Assembly: GCA_017469025.1 (NCBI GenBank)
Contig: JAFUHD010000213.1
Span: 1 to 32,749 of the forward strand
Reading direction: 5' to 3'
DNA from: Clostridia bacterium
Lineage (GTDB): Bacteria > Bacillota > Clostridia > Christensenellales > Aristaeellaceae
Length of the DNA: 32,749 nt
Below the pieces are notes generated by a model. The model saw only the letters and a program-made list of their open reading frames with translations. It had not been told where the DNA came from and did not search any database. Shown here in pieces: positions 16,357-23,938 of this stretch. A program made the position numbers and the translations under genes. Position 1 is the stretch's first letter, and each line of letters starts with the position of its first letter.

Positions 16357-16614
16357 TTAATGACACAGCATGAGCTTTCGGTTCCCTGCCGGATGCCTCT
16401 GCCCCTCCTGACAAACCGGTACTGAACACCGGTCCATCTTTAAAAGCGCATTTAAGCGATCAGCTTCGTACCGACTGCACCTGTCCGTAATTGTCAGGCC
16501 GTTGCTTTGCACCGGCCCATTCCCTATTAGCAAGTGCACATTATAGCTACCTGTCTGCCAAAATTCAAGGTCATTATTATCCAGTTTATGCTGATCTGTA
16601 TTGGCAGGAATCAC
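16357..16614 (-). CDS. 85-codon ORF linking rarA to the antiporter gene
   Basis: The frame begins with GTG at 16614, overlapping the rarA stop (GTGA), and ends at TAA 16357, 15 nt before the antiporter ATG with AGAAAGGG between. Its last 26 codons (from an internal ATG at 16437) are MDRCSVPVCQEGQ to LMLCH, the same length and the same VCQ and LCH positions as the repeated leader ORF upstream of def and the sirtuin. The region just upstream (TGACAATTACGGACAGGTGCAG) resembles the second unit of those leaders. No domain is recognised; Cys and His spacing at the end could bind metal. It may be a real small protein, a coupling leader, or both. Confidence 0.4.
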   Translation of the reverse strand: MIPANTDQHKLDNNDLEFWQTGSYNVHLLIGNGPVQSNGLTITDRCSRYEADRLNALLKMDRCSVPVCQEGQRHPAGNRKLMLCH

Positions 16615-17960
16615 ATTTCAGCCTGTCGTCTGTTCGGTACATCATGTTCACGCTTCCATGCCTTGATCTCCGAAAGCCTCTGTGCATACCGGCTCTCGAT
16701 GCCCTCATTCGTCGGTACATAATAATTTCTGTCCATCAGATCTTCCGGAAGACAGTGCATGGCTGACAGCTTCTCTGCCGTGTCATGTGCATACACATAT
16801 CCTTTTCCGTAGCCAAGACTGTTCATCAGACTGGTCGGCGCATTCCGAATCTGAAGCGGCACAGGTTCAGCCAGACGTGTTTCAGCATCCTTTTTTGCTG
16901 ATTCGTAAGCCATATACAGTGCATTTGACTTTGGTGACATGGAAAGATAAACAGCAGCCTGTGTCAGATGAACACTGCATTCCGGCATTCCAAGAAAATG
17001 ACATGCCTGATAACAGGCAACCGCCTGCTCTATGGCCCTGGGATCTGCAAGGCCGACATCCTCACTTGCAAAGCGTACCAGACGTCTTGCAATATACAGC
17101 GGATCCTCTCCTGCCTCCAGCATTCGGGCAAGCCAGTACACCGCGGCATCCGGATCCGAATTACGCATGGATTTGTGAAGTGCAGAGATAATGTTGTAAT
17201 GCTCTTCACCATTCTTGTCATACAGCAGAGATTTCTTTGAAGTAATCTGAGCTAATATTTCCTCCGTCACAGAGATCCGGCCGTCCTGACCGATACTCCC
17301 GTTAAGCACCGCCATTTCCAGCGTGCCGAGTGCCATTCTTGCATCTCCATTGGAAAAGGCTGCAATCTGATCCAGCATCTGTTCAGGGATATCCACCTGC
17401 ATTCTGCCAAAACCGCGCTCATCCCTGAGCGTGTGCAGAAGCATTTGCCGGATGTCCTCCGGTGTCAGTGCCTGCAAGACAAACACCTTACACCTGGAAA
17501 GCAGCGCTCCATTGATCTCAAAAGACGGGTTTTCTGTTGTTGCACCGATCAATATAATGCTGCCCTTCTCAACATATGGCAGGAACGCATCCTGCTGGGC
17601 TTTATTAAACCTGTGAATTTCATCTACAAACAGAATGGTCCGCTCTCCAAAGCGGCGTCCTTCATCTGCCTTTTCCATAATAGCCCGCGCTTCACGGATA
17701 CCACCCGTAACCGCTGAAAAGTCCGCAAAAGATGCCTTTGTCCGGTTGGCAATGATCCGTGCCAGAGTGGTCTTGCCGACACCAGGCGGGCCCCAGAAAA
17801 TCATTGAGGAAATTCTGTCCTCTTCAATCAGGCGGCGCAAAATCTTTCCTGCACCCAGCAAATGCTGCTGCCCTACAAACTCATCCAGATCCCTTGGCCG
17901 CATACGCGCAGCCAGTGGCTGTTCCACTTCCTGCTCAAAAAGGGCTGTCTGTTTCATCAT
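16611..17960 (-). CDS. rarA: Replication-associated recombination protein A (MgsA)
   Basis: A 449-residue AAA+ ATPase of the RarA/MgsA/WRNIP1 family, which acts at stalled replication forks and binds single-stranded DNA ends and SSB. Walker A is GPPGVGKTT (57-65) and Walker B is ILFVDEIH (ending 115). The sensor segment GATTENPSFEINGALLSR and the conserved C-terminal tetramerisation region (MRNSDPDAAVYWLARML, then YVYAHD) are intact, and the length is normal. The start ATG 17960 overlaps the sirtuin stop, so the two are coupled; a second ATG follows directly. Its own stop overlaps the 85-codon ORF. Confidence 0.97.
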   Translation of the reverse strand: MMKQTALFEQEVEQPLAARMRPRDLDEFVGQQHLLGAGKILRRLIEEDRISSMIFWGPPGVGKTTLARIIANRTKASFADFSAVTGGIREARAIMEKADEGRRFGERTILFVDEIHRFNKAQQDAFLPYVEKGSIILIGATTENPSFEINGALLSRCKVFVLQALTPEDIRQMLLHTLRDERGFGRMQVDIPEQMLDQIAAFSNGDARMALGTLEMAVLNGSIGQDGRISVTEEILAQITSKKSLLYDKNGEEHYNIISALHKSMRNSDPDAAVYWLARMLEAGEDPLYIARRLVRFASEDVGLADPRAIEQAVACYQACHFLGMPECSVHLTQAAVYLSMSPKSNALYMAYESAKKDAETRLAEPVPLQIRNAPTSLMNSLGYGKGYVYAHDTAEKLSAMHCLPEDLMDRNYYVPTNEGIESRYAQRLSEIKAWKREHDVPNRRQAEM

Positions 17961-18682
17961 GACAGTTGACTGAACACCTCTCCCAGTTTATCATGAAACA
18001 CGAGATCCGCAATATGATCCCGTGGTGTTGCTGTCTTGTTGATCAGGACCAGTCTGTTTCCCGAATACTCATCCAAATATGCTGCTGCCGGATAAACAGA
18101 CAGTGATGTTCCTGCAACAATCAGCACATCCGCTGCACGAATTGCCTGTACGGCGCCATATGTCACCTCAGGATCCAGGCCTTCCTCGTAAAGCACGACA
18201 TCAGGTTTGATGCGTCCTCCGCAGTCAGGACATACCGGCACAGTATCCAGTGCCATGAATTCAGAAAGCGTAAACATCCTTTTGCACTTCTGGCAGTAAT
18301 TTCTGTGAACACTGCCATGCAATTCATACACCCGTTTGCTTCCGGCCGCCTGATGGAGACCGTCAATATTCTGTGTTACCACCGCCAGCAGGCGTCCCTC
18401 CTTTTCCCATTGCGCCAGCTTCAGATGGACAATATTCGGTTTTGCATCAGGCACAAGCATCTTTTCACGGTAAAACTGGAAGAACACTTCAGGATTCCTG
18501 CGGTAAAAAGTGTTGGAAATAATCGTCTCGGGCGGATACTTATATTTCTGGTTATACAATCCATCCGCAGACCGAAAATCCGGAATGCCGCTTTCCGTGG
18601 AAACACCTGCCCCGCCAAAGAAAACAATCCGTTTTCCTTCACGTATCCACGTTTTAAGTATTTCCATTTTCTTCTCATCCAT
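17957..18682 (-). CDS. cobB: NAD-dependent protein deacylase (sirtuin, CobB/SIR2)
   Basis: A 241-residue sirtuin that uses NAD+ to remove acyl groups from lysines. GGAGVSTESGIPDFRS (23-38) binds NAD, TQNIDGLH (103-110) and catalytic His122 in LHGS follow, and four zinc cysteines are at 130, 133, 151 and 154. GTSLSVYPAA completes the NAD pocket. ATG 18682 is preferred because GGAGG lies 7 nt upstream; an open frame beyond it belongs to the repeated leader. It heads the cluster with rarA, the small ORF and the antiporter, and is preceded by three tandem leader units. Confidence 0.95.
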   Translation of the reverse strand: MDEKKMEILKTWIREGKRIVFFGGAGVSTESGIPDFRSADGLYNQKYKYPPETIISNTFYRRNPEVFFQFYREKMLVPDAKPNIVHLKLAQWEKEGRLLAVVTQNIDGLHQAAGSKRVYELHGSVHRNYCQKCKRMFTLSEFMALDTVPVCPDCGGRIKPDVVLYEEGLDPEVTYGAVQAIRAADVLIVAGTSLSVYPAAAYLDEYSGNRLVLINKTATPRDHIADLVFHDKLGEVFSQLS

Positions 18683-18695
18683 AAACGTTCCTCCA

Positions 18696-18776
18696 TTAAT
18701 GACATAGTCGTGCTTTCGGCATCGTATCATAAGCAGTTGTCATGATTTGACAAACCAGCATGAAATGCTGGGCCAT
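18696..18776 (-). repeat. Cys-leader repeat, unit 1 before cobB
   Basis: A 26-codon frame (MAQHFMLVCQ to PKARLCH) with its TAA touching the TGGAGG of cobB. It is nearly identical to the unit before def. The ATG comes directly after AAAGGAG belonging to unit 2, too close for ideal initiation; an in-frame ATG 15 bp upstream (MSLKEMAQ) is an alternative start. Confidence 0.55.
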
Positions 18777-18781
18777 CTCCT

Positions 18782-18862
18782 TTAATGACATAGTCGTGCT
18801 TTCGGCACTGTATCAATTGCAGTTGTCATGATTTGACAAACCCGCATGAAATGCTGGGCCAT
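18782..18862 (-). repeat. Cys-leader repeat, unit 2 before cobB
   Basis: A second copy, 86 bp upstream of unit 1 and about 90% or more identical. It carries the same 26-codon frame with CTG changed to CGG (MAQHFMRVCQ), which also breaks one pair of the hairpin. Confidence 0.55.
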
Positions 18863-18869
18863 CTCCTCT

Positions 18870-18962
18870 TTAAGACAGTAAATCTTTCTGCTTTGCTCCG
18901 GCTGCAACTGCCGTCTTTTGACAGCCCGATGCAAAGTACCCAGCCAAATCTTTCGCCCTCAC
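18870..18962 (-). repeat. Cys-leader repeat, divergent unit 3 before cobB
   Basis: A divergent third unit, offset 88 bp from unit 2. A frame from GTG 18962 to TAA 18870 gives MRAKDLAGYFASGCQKTAV, ending KDLLS. Aligned with unit 1 read from its upstream ATG (MSLKEMAQHFMLVCQ), the K-E/D-x-A-x-H/Y-F-x3-C-Q pattern is kept. DNA from 18963 to 19071 holds a CCGTCTG/CAGACGG hairpin (19034-19054) without a U-run and no gene. Confidence 0.45.
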
Positions 18963-19071
18963 GTGTTATTCCCAATCAGTCATACCTCCTGAGAGGCAGA
19001 CAGATCCTTTTAAAATGATGCCTTGAATGCCTGCCGTCTGTCTTCATCAGACGGAGATGTTTCCTGATCTG

Positions 19072-19821
19072 TCAGAGCGGAATCATTTTATCAGACTGAA
19101 ACTCCGCTTCCAGCCGGTCTTTTACCATTCCCAGAACAGCAGAAAAAACTGAAGACGACACATCCAGTCCGTCCTCCAGCGCCTTAAGGCCCTTTTTCAT
19201 TATCTGCTGCAAGTCGCTAACATCCTTAACGGTCATCCCGGCGGCGCTCTCACCTCTGCATTCTCTGCACAGCAGGCCGCCCGCCTTGACGGAAAACCAT
19301 GCAGGATCTGCCGATCCTGTCTGCTGCTCTGATGCCGGAATCTGGCGGCCACACGATGCACACCTCGTCACAACCGGTCTGAATCCATTGAGCGACAACA
19401 GACCCATCATAAATACAGCCGTGACACTTTTCGGTGGATACCCGCCATAGGCCAGATGAGCCAGCGAACGCAGTAAATGCAGAAAAAAACGTTCATTTTC
19501 CTGTTCCGGCTGGACCACCACTCGGCTCATTTCAAGCATCAGCGTTCCATGGCTGAACCTTTCATAATCCTCTCTCAGTGGATAAAAAGCATCCGTCACC
19601 TGGCAGGAGACGACTGTTGCATGTTCCTTGGACTGAAACAGCACATATTCTCCTGAACAAAAAAGTTCACTTGCTGACAGTAACGGACTTTTCGGTGATT
19701 TTGCCCGCCTCGCAATTGCATCAATTCGCCCGAGCGTTGGTGAAAACAATGCAAGTATCCTGTCATTATCCCGATAATCGGTCCTTCCAATTACGATTGC
19801 ATTGATCTTGATCTGTGCCAT
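19072..19821 (-). CDS. recO: DNA repair protein RecO
   Basis: A 249-residue RecO, the mediator that with RecR loads RecA on SSB-coated DNA and anneals strands. The N-terminal OB-fold is seen in IKINAIVIGRTDYRDNDRIL followed by LGRIDAIARRAKSPKS. A helical domain follows with a four-Cys zinc site (CASCGR and CREC), as in many Bacillota. ATG 19821 is chosen because AGAGG lies 7 nt upstream and the sequence MAQIKINAIVIG is the normal start; a TTG 21 nt upstream is unlikely. It is not next to era here. A short coupled frame precedes it. Confidence 0.95.
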   Translation of the reverse strand: MAQIKINAIVIGRTDYRDNDRILALFSPTLGRIDAIARRAKSPKSPLLSASELFCSGEYVLFQSKEHATVVSCQVTDAFYPLREDYERFSHGTLMLEMSRVVVQPEQENERFFLHLLRSLAHLAYGGYPPKSVTAVFMMGLLSLNGFRPVVTRCASCGRQIPASEQQTGSADPAWFSVKAGGLLCRECRGESAAGMTVKDVSDLQQIMKKGLKALEDGLDVSSSVFSAVLGMVKDRLEAEFQSDKMIPL

Positions 19822-19832
19822 ACTCCCGCCTC

Positions 19833-19992
19833 TTACAGGCAACCAGCCCGGTCCTTCAGCACCATATATCCGACTGACACCCTGCGTCAGTCCAAATCGT
19901 TACAGGCAACCATTGGTTTATCTGTCTGCCAGGCGCTCTGCTCCGGCAAATCTGCACCTGTTCTTTTGACAGTTTTTGACGCCGCCTTCCAT
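19833..19992 (-). promoter_or_regulatory. recO leader with direct repeats and small frames
   Basis: Two copies of TTACAGGCAACCA (plus strand, 19833-19845 and 19900-19912) lie 67 bp apart. A 10-codon frame (MVLKDRAGCL, 19865-19833) ends at TAA one base before the GAGG of recO. A 24-codon frame (19992-19918) begins MEGGVKNCQKNRC and resembles the divergent unit before cobB at DNA level (CTGTCAAAAGA, then GCCGGAGCA). An ACTGAC/GTCAGT hairpin lies between the repeats. No clear promoter was fixed. Confidence 0.4.
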
Positions 19993-20021
19993 ATTAAAAC
20001 ATACAGCCATTCTCTTTGCTG

Positions 20022-21797
20022 TCATTCAATGCATTTGCTTCCATTCCCTGCCTCTGTTTTTCCCGCATACAGAATCAGGACAAACATTACCGGTACACAC
20101 GCCATGAATGAATACGCATAACGAACCAGAATACAGGCTGAAAAAACATACGACAGAACAATACCCCAGACCGGTAAAAGGACCAGCCGTTGGGTCCGTA
20201 CTCTGCGGACGTGTGTCAGAAAAGTCAGAAGAAGCAGTGCATACACATACAGAGATGGTCTGAAAATAAGCGAGATCAGCGGAATCCGTTCATGTCTTGA
20301 AGAATGTGCTATCCCCTGAAGGAATGAATGCAGAGGTTTTAACAGCGGCGTCTGTTCCAGCGTGCCTGCTTCCTCAGGGAAAATGATCCCTGTTCTTGCG
20401 TATACAAAGTCCCATTCCTCTGAATCCAGAGCATGTGAATGACTGATATCATCCGGATTCCAGATGCCAGCACAGTTCTGCAAAAAGGCCTCAAGGTAAA
20501 TTGACGGATACCTGATACCATATCTCATGTACATTCCCCAGAACTGTGCTTTCTCTCGGGTATACCGTTCATAATCGAAGTTTCCGCCTTTAGATGTATC
20601 TGCAGAATGCGGTCTGTATCTCTCCACCGAACCTTCCAGCCACCAGCTGCTCAGTTCAGTGCGTTCATCTTCAGGCATATCTGCATATTTTGCTGTCCGC
20701 ATCAGCTGCTGACATGGTACAGACATCATTTCGCTGGCTGGTGTATTCCCTGCGCCGACAGCCGCCTCTAGTCCCTTTGGAAGAGACATGGATACAACCA
20801 TTATAACTGCCACCAGCACGAACGCCTTACGGTTCCGGAAAAGGAACAGCATTGCGATGCCGGCAAATGCGTAGGCAAAGATACCATTGTGACGAAGCAG
20901 AGACAGCAGCAAACAGGTCAAAACCAGACGCACCTGGGCTGCACGGGAATGCCAGAATGCCTTTGGTGTCTCCTGAACGGCCCACAGCTGAATCAGCAGC
21001 AGAACAAGAATTGCCGCAAACATGGCATCCTTTACCGTGGAAACTGCCATCAAACCATGAACCGGAAAGAGTGCAAAGAAAAACAGAATCAGACAGGCAG
21101 CACGCTTCGGTATTCGTCTAGACAGAAAAACTGCAACGCATGCAAATGAAGCTGCCATAATCAGAATCTGCACCATACAGTACAGCACTGCGCCAAGCGT
21201 GTAGGATCCTGTCAGAGCATATCCTGTAGAAAATAAAAAGCCTGTAATGATAGAGTGAAATACTGGATGAGCACCATAGTAAATTCCTTCCTGATACTGG
21301 ACCAATTCCCACATAAGGTCGTAATTGACTATGCCCGGAAAATAAGCCAGTAAGACCAGAACATAGCAGACCGCAATTCCAGCAAAGCAGGGAAACCATT
21401 TGAACGCTGTTCTGCTTTCGCTGCTTTCCGCTGGTATATAAGACAAAATATAGGAAAACAGCGCTCCAAGGAGTGGAGCGGCCATAACCGGCACTGCCAG
21501 ACGGCGGATAAAGCTTCCCATTCCCGGCAGAAAAGCTCCGTACACCGTCAGTTCGCTGCCAATACTCAGAAAGAATGCAAAGATAAGGGCAAAAGCGCAC
21601 CCAAATCCAAGTTCACGGCAGTTTTTTGTTTCAAAAGCAGTTCGAACCGGAAAATAAGCAGCCAGACACAGAAGAAACGGCAGAACAGAGGAACGAAAAA
21701 CCCTGCTGTCCGGATCAATTGACGTCAGATAAGGTGCTGCAAGCATGGCCAGCAGAACGGCCAGTGCCGCTCCCGGCTTGGCATATTTCTTGATCAT
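20022..21797 (-). CDS. DUF6020 family polytopic membrane protein
   Basis: A 591-residue protein with about 11-13 membrane helices and one sizeable extracytoplasmic loop (about 345-480). FPGIVNYDLMWELVQYQEG with GAHPVFHSIITG, and later LLSLLRHNGIFAY, are landmarks I associate with DUF6020, a family resembling GT-C glycosyltransferases in topology; the acidic residue in the first large loop would be the catalytic candidate. Function is not established. ATG 21797 is preceded by AAGGGA 10 nt upstream. The gene has its own promoter with a palindrome at the start site and is unrelated to its neighbours recO and rpmA. Confidence 0.75.
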   Translation of the reverse strand: MIKKYAKPGAALAVLLAMLAAPYLTSIDPDSRVFRSSVLPFLLCLAAYFPVRTAFETKNCRELGFGCAFALIFAFFLSIGSELTVYGAFLPGMGSFIRRLAVPVMAAPLLGALFSYILSYIPAESSESRTAFKWFPCFAGIAVCYVLVLLAYFPGIVNYDLMWELVQYQEGIYYGAHPVFHSIITGFLFSTGYALTGSYTLGAVLYCMVQILIMAASFACVAVFLSRRIPKRAACLILFFFALFPVHGLMAVSTVKDAMFAAILVLLLIQLWAVQETPKAFWHSRAAQVRLVLTCLLLSLLRHNGIFAYAFAGIAMLFLFRNRKAFVLVAVIMVVSMSLPKGLEAAVGAGNTPASEMMSVPCQQLMRTAKYADMPEDERTELSSWWLEGSVERYRPHSADTSKGGNFDYERYTREKAQFWGMYMRYGIRYPSIYLEAFLQNCAGIWNPDDISHSHALDSEEWDFVYARTGIIFPEEAGTLEQTPLLKPLHSFLQGIAHSSRHERIPLISLIFRPSLYVYALLLLTFLTHVRRVRTQRLVLLPVWGIVLSYVFSACILVRYAYSFMACVPVMFVLILYAGKTEAGNGSKCIE

Positions 21798-21838
21798 TTC
21801 ATCCGTATCCCTTCATTATTTCTACAGATCATATACAG

Positions 21839-21891
21839 CACAGAGTCTCTGTGTTCCGTTCGATTATAGAGAAAAAAAGCCGTGGAAACAA
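21839..21891 (-). promoter_or_regulatory. Promoter and palindromic operator candidate of the DUF6020 gene
   Basis: On the minus strand TTGTTT (21891-21886) and TATAAT (21868-21863) have 17-bp spacing. Starting about 3 nt after the expected +1 is CACAGAG-A-CTCTGTG (21853-21839), a perfect 7-bp palindrome with one central base. It could be a repressor site or a short RNA hairpin. Confidence 0.6.
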
Positions 21892-21904
21892 GTCATAAAC
21901 GAAG

Positions 21905-21932
21905 AAAAAGCACCGAAAGATTCGGTGCTTTT
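21905..21932 (-). terminator. Terminator of rplU-prp-rpmA
   Basis: On the minus strand AAAAGCACCGAA-TCT-TTCGGTGCTTTTT lies 13 nt after the rpmA stop. The stem has A/U-runs on both sides and could work in both directions. Confidence 0.85.
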
Positions 21933-21944
21933 GGGAATCCCTTA

Positions 21945-22229
21945 TTACTGCTCTACCGGATAGACGCTGCACTGGGTCCTCTTCTTGCCAAGGCGCTCAT
22001 AGCGAACAACACCATCGACAAGTGCGAAGAGCGTATCATCTCCGCCAATGCCGCAGTTTGTGCCCGGATGGATGTGAGTTCCACGCTGACGATACAGAAT
22101 GTTGCCAGCCAGTACATACTGTCCATCCGCACGTTTTGCGCCAAGACGCTTGGATTCGCTGTCGCGTCCATTGTGGGAGGAACCTGTTCCCTTCTTATGC
22201 GCGAAGAGCTGAAGATTCATCTTAAGCAT
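21945..22229 (-). CDS. rpmA: 50S ribosomal protein L27
   Basis: A 94-residue L27. The N-terminus [18 protein letters not shown] shows the Bacillota extension that must be cut between Phe9 and Ala10 by Prp before the tail can reach the peptidyl transferase centre. [17 protein letters not shown] and [13 protein letters not shown] are family signatures. The start overlaps the end of prp by 8 bp. Confidence 0.98.
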   Translation of the reverse strand: MLKMNLQLFAHKKGTGSSHNGRDSESKRLGAKRADGQYVLAGNILYRQRGTHIHPGTNCGIGGDDTLFALVDGVVRYERLGKKRTQCSVYPVEQ

Positions 22230-22572
22230 TTGGTTTGCCTCCGTTTCTTGTTTCTATCCGAATCCACTTCGGATAGCTTTCTTCAATGTTGTTAAGTCCC
22301 GTCAGGATGGTTTCAAGAATAATCTGTGCCCTCTGCTGCTGTCCCTCATCCAGGCCGCCAGGAAGAAAACAGGAAAGATATCCATCTTCCACTTCGACCC
22401 TGGCTTTAATGCCGCCGACTGCTTCCAGCGCATTGACTGCCGTTGTTGTCAGCGCGGACACAGCGCTGCAGATGAGATCATACTCACCATCCCTGCTGGC
22501 GCCCGCATGTCCACTGGCAACAAAACCAGCAATGCGTCCGTCAGCATCCGTTTTCACGGTGATTCTGGTCAT
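22222..22572 (-). CDS. prp: Ribosomal-processing cysteine protease Prp
   Basis: A 116-residue protease (YsxB family) that trims the L27 extension. The catalytic pair is visible as His22 in SGHAG and Cys35 in [10 protein letters not shown], the spacing expected for Prp. It lies between rplU and rpmA, the standard Bacillota order, and the target site LQLF/AHKKG is present in the adjacent rpmA, so substrate and enzyme are encoded side by side. Confidence 0.97.
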   Translation of the reverse strand: MTRITVKTDADGRIAGFVASGHAGASRDGEYDLICSAVSALTTTAVNALEAVGGIKARVEVEDGYLSCFLPGGLDEGQQQRAQIILETILTGLNNIEESYPKWIRIETRNGGKPNA

Positions 22573-22574
22573 TC

Positions 22575-22880
22575 TCAGGCGATCTTGGTGATTTCCACCT
22601 TGGTGTACGGCTGACGATGACCATTCTTGCGATGGTAGTTCTTCTTGGACTTATACTTGTAGACGATGATCTTCTCGCCCTTTACCTGGCCGAGGATCTT
22701 GCCCTCAACGACGGCACCCTCAACGGTCGGGGTTCCGATCTTCACGTTTCCGTCATTGCCTACAAGCAGAACATCAAAGGAAACGGTTGCGTTGACGTCC
22801 TTGTCGAGCTTCTCGACATAGATAACGTCACCCTCACTGACGCGATACTGTTTGCCACCCGTCGCGATAATAGCGTACAT
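22575..22880 (-). CDS. rplU: 50S ribosomal protein L21
   Basis: A 101-residue L21. [20 protein letters not shown] at the start and [19 protein letters not shown] at the end are diagnostic 23S rRNA-binding segments. ATG 22880 follows GGAGGTG by 7 nt. It is the first gene of the operon and is preceded by the L21 leader. Confidence 0.99.
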   Translation of the reverse strand: MYAIIATGGKQYRVSEGDVIYVEKLDKDVNATVSFDVLLVGNDGNVKIGTPTVEGAVVEGKILGQVKGEKIIVYKYKSKKNYHRKNGHRQPYTKVEITKIA

Positions 22881-22884
22881 TTGG

Positions 22885-22996
22885 TGACACCTCCATTTTC
22901 AATACTCGCCGGACAACGGTAGTCCTAAAGACATTTAAATAACCGTCTCCGAGCGGCTCAGTTTGGAATCATATCAGGTTTCATGCATGCTGTCAA
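22885..22996 (-). promoter_or_regulatory. Promoter and L21 leader RNA
   Basis: On the minus strand TTGACA (22996-22991) and TATGAT (22973-22968) with 17-bp spacing drive transcription. The following about 75 nt contain GAGCCGCTCGGAGACGGTTA, then TTTAAATGTC and ACCGTTGTCCGGCGAGT just before GGAGGTG, which agrees with the L21 leader found upstream of rplU in Bacillota, thought to bind L21 for autogenous control. Confidence 0.75.
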
Positions 22997-23083
22997 TCCC
23001 CAATTTTTAGTGGATTCTTTCACCCCAAAGTATACTTTGATACCGTGTTTACAGGTCTCTGATTAAGAATCCAGCCGCATGAA

Positions 23084-23758
23084 TCAGTAACCGGATGCTT
23101 TCTGGCCCTTGACCAGTTTAATGATCCGGCTGGTACCAAGTCGCGTTGCTCCAAGTTCCAGGAAACGCTCAGCATCTTCCAGAGAAGAAATACCGCCTGC
23201 CGCTTTAATACCCTTTCCCGGAACCATATGAGCCTTCATAAGCGCAATATCCTCAAATGTTGCGCCGCCCGTAGAAAAGCCGGTAGAGGTTTTAATATAG
23301 TCCGCCTCAGACTTCGATACAATATCACACATCCGGATCTTCTCTTCCTCTGTCAGAAGACATGTTTCAATAATAACCTTCAATGATTTTATCCCGCACG
23401 CTGCCTTCACGGCATTGATTTCAGAGAGAATATCCTCATCCTTATGGTCCTTTACCCATCCGACATTGATCACCATATCAATTTCATCCGCACCGTTTTC
23501 AATGGCATCTTTTGCCTCAAATACTTTGGCAGCTGTGGTGGTATAACCATTTGGGAACCCAATAACCGTGCATACACCGACGCGGTCCGGACGATTCGCC
23601 ATATACATCGCTGCATGCTTTACAAAACAGGCAGGAATGCATACCGTCGCCGTATGATAATGCATGGCATCTTCACAAATTGTCTGAATCTGCTCCCACG
23701 TACTTTCCTGTTTCAGCAGCGTATGGTCTACCGCGCTTAAAATCCGTTCCAAATCCAT
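23084..23758 (-). CDS. deoC: Deoxyribose-phosphate aldolase
   Basis: A 224-residue class I aldolase splitting 2-deoxyribose 5-phosphate into glyceraldehyde 3-phosphate and acetaldehyde. [10 protein letters not shown] opens the barrel, and the Schiff-base Lys lies in [16 protein letters not shown], with a second conserved Lys in [14 protein letters not shown] 23758 gives the normal family length. ATG 23812 (adding a basic [12 protein letters not shown] stretch) and ATG 23857 are in frame, but the last overlaps the transcription start. AAAGGAG lies 26 nt before the chosen ATG with a perfect hairpin between (see findings). It is a single gene under its own regulated promoter. Confidence 0.93.
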   Translation of the reverse strand: MDLERILSAVDHTLLKQESTWEQIQTICEDAMHYHTATVCIPACFVKHAAMYMANRPDRVGVCTVIGFPNGYTTTAAKVFEAKDAIENGADEIDMVINVGWVKDHKDEDILSEINAVKAACGIKSLKVIIETCLLTEEEKIRMCDIVSKSEADYIKTSTGFSTGGATFEDIALMKAHMVPGKGIKAAGGISSLEDAERFLELGATRLGTSRIIKLVKGQKASGY

Positions 23759-23835
23759 TTTTGTCAGGACTGGTCTTCCAGTCCGCTCCTTTCTGTTTCT
23801 TTTTTTTGACATCTTCAATGCATGTAAAATTTCAA

Positions 23836-23894
23836 CTGTGTACAAAACTGTGTACATTGATGCTTATTATACGGATATACAGGGTTGATTTCAA
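23836..23894 (-). promoter_or_regulatory. deoC promoter with double TGTACA operator
   Basis: On the minus strand TTGAAA (23894-23889) and TATAAT (23871-23866) are 17 bp apart. At about +4 to +24 are two copies of TGTACACAG separated by TTT (23856-23848 and 23844-23836). Each core TGTACA is itself a palindrome, and the copies are 12 bp apart, about one helical turn. This position is suited to a repressor, perhaps of the DeoR/SorC type responding to deoxyribose 5-phosphate; that identity is inference. Confidence 0.7.
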
Positions 23895-23938
23895 GGCGGC
23901 CTTCATTTTTTACACCTCCTTTCCTACAGCTGATAAAC

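Noticed and set aside
18690..18965. CRISPR array
   Set aside because: The repeats are 80-90 bp units that abut without spacers, only two are near-identical, and no cas gene is present.
19034..19054. Terminator after recO
   Set aside because: CCGTCTG/CAGACGG forms a hairpin but there is no T-run on the recO strand after it.
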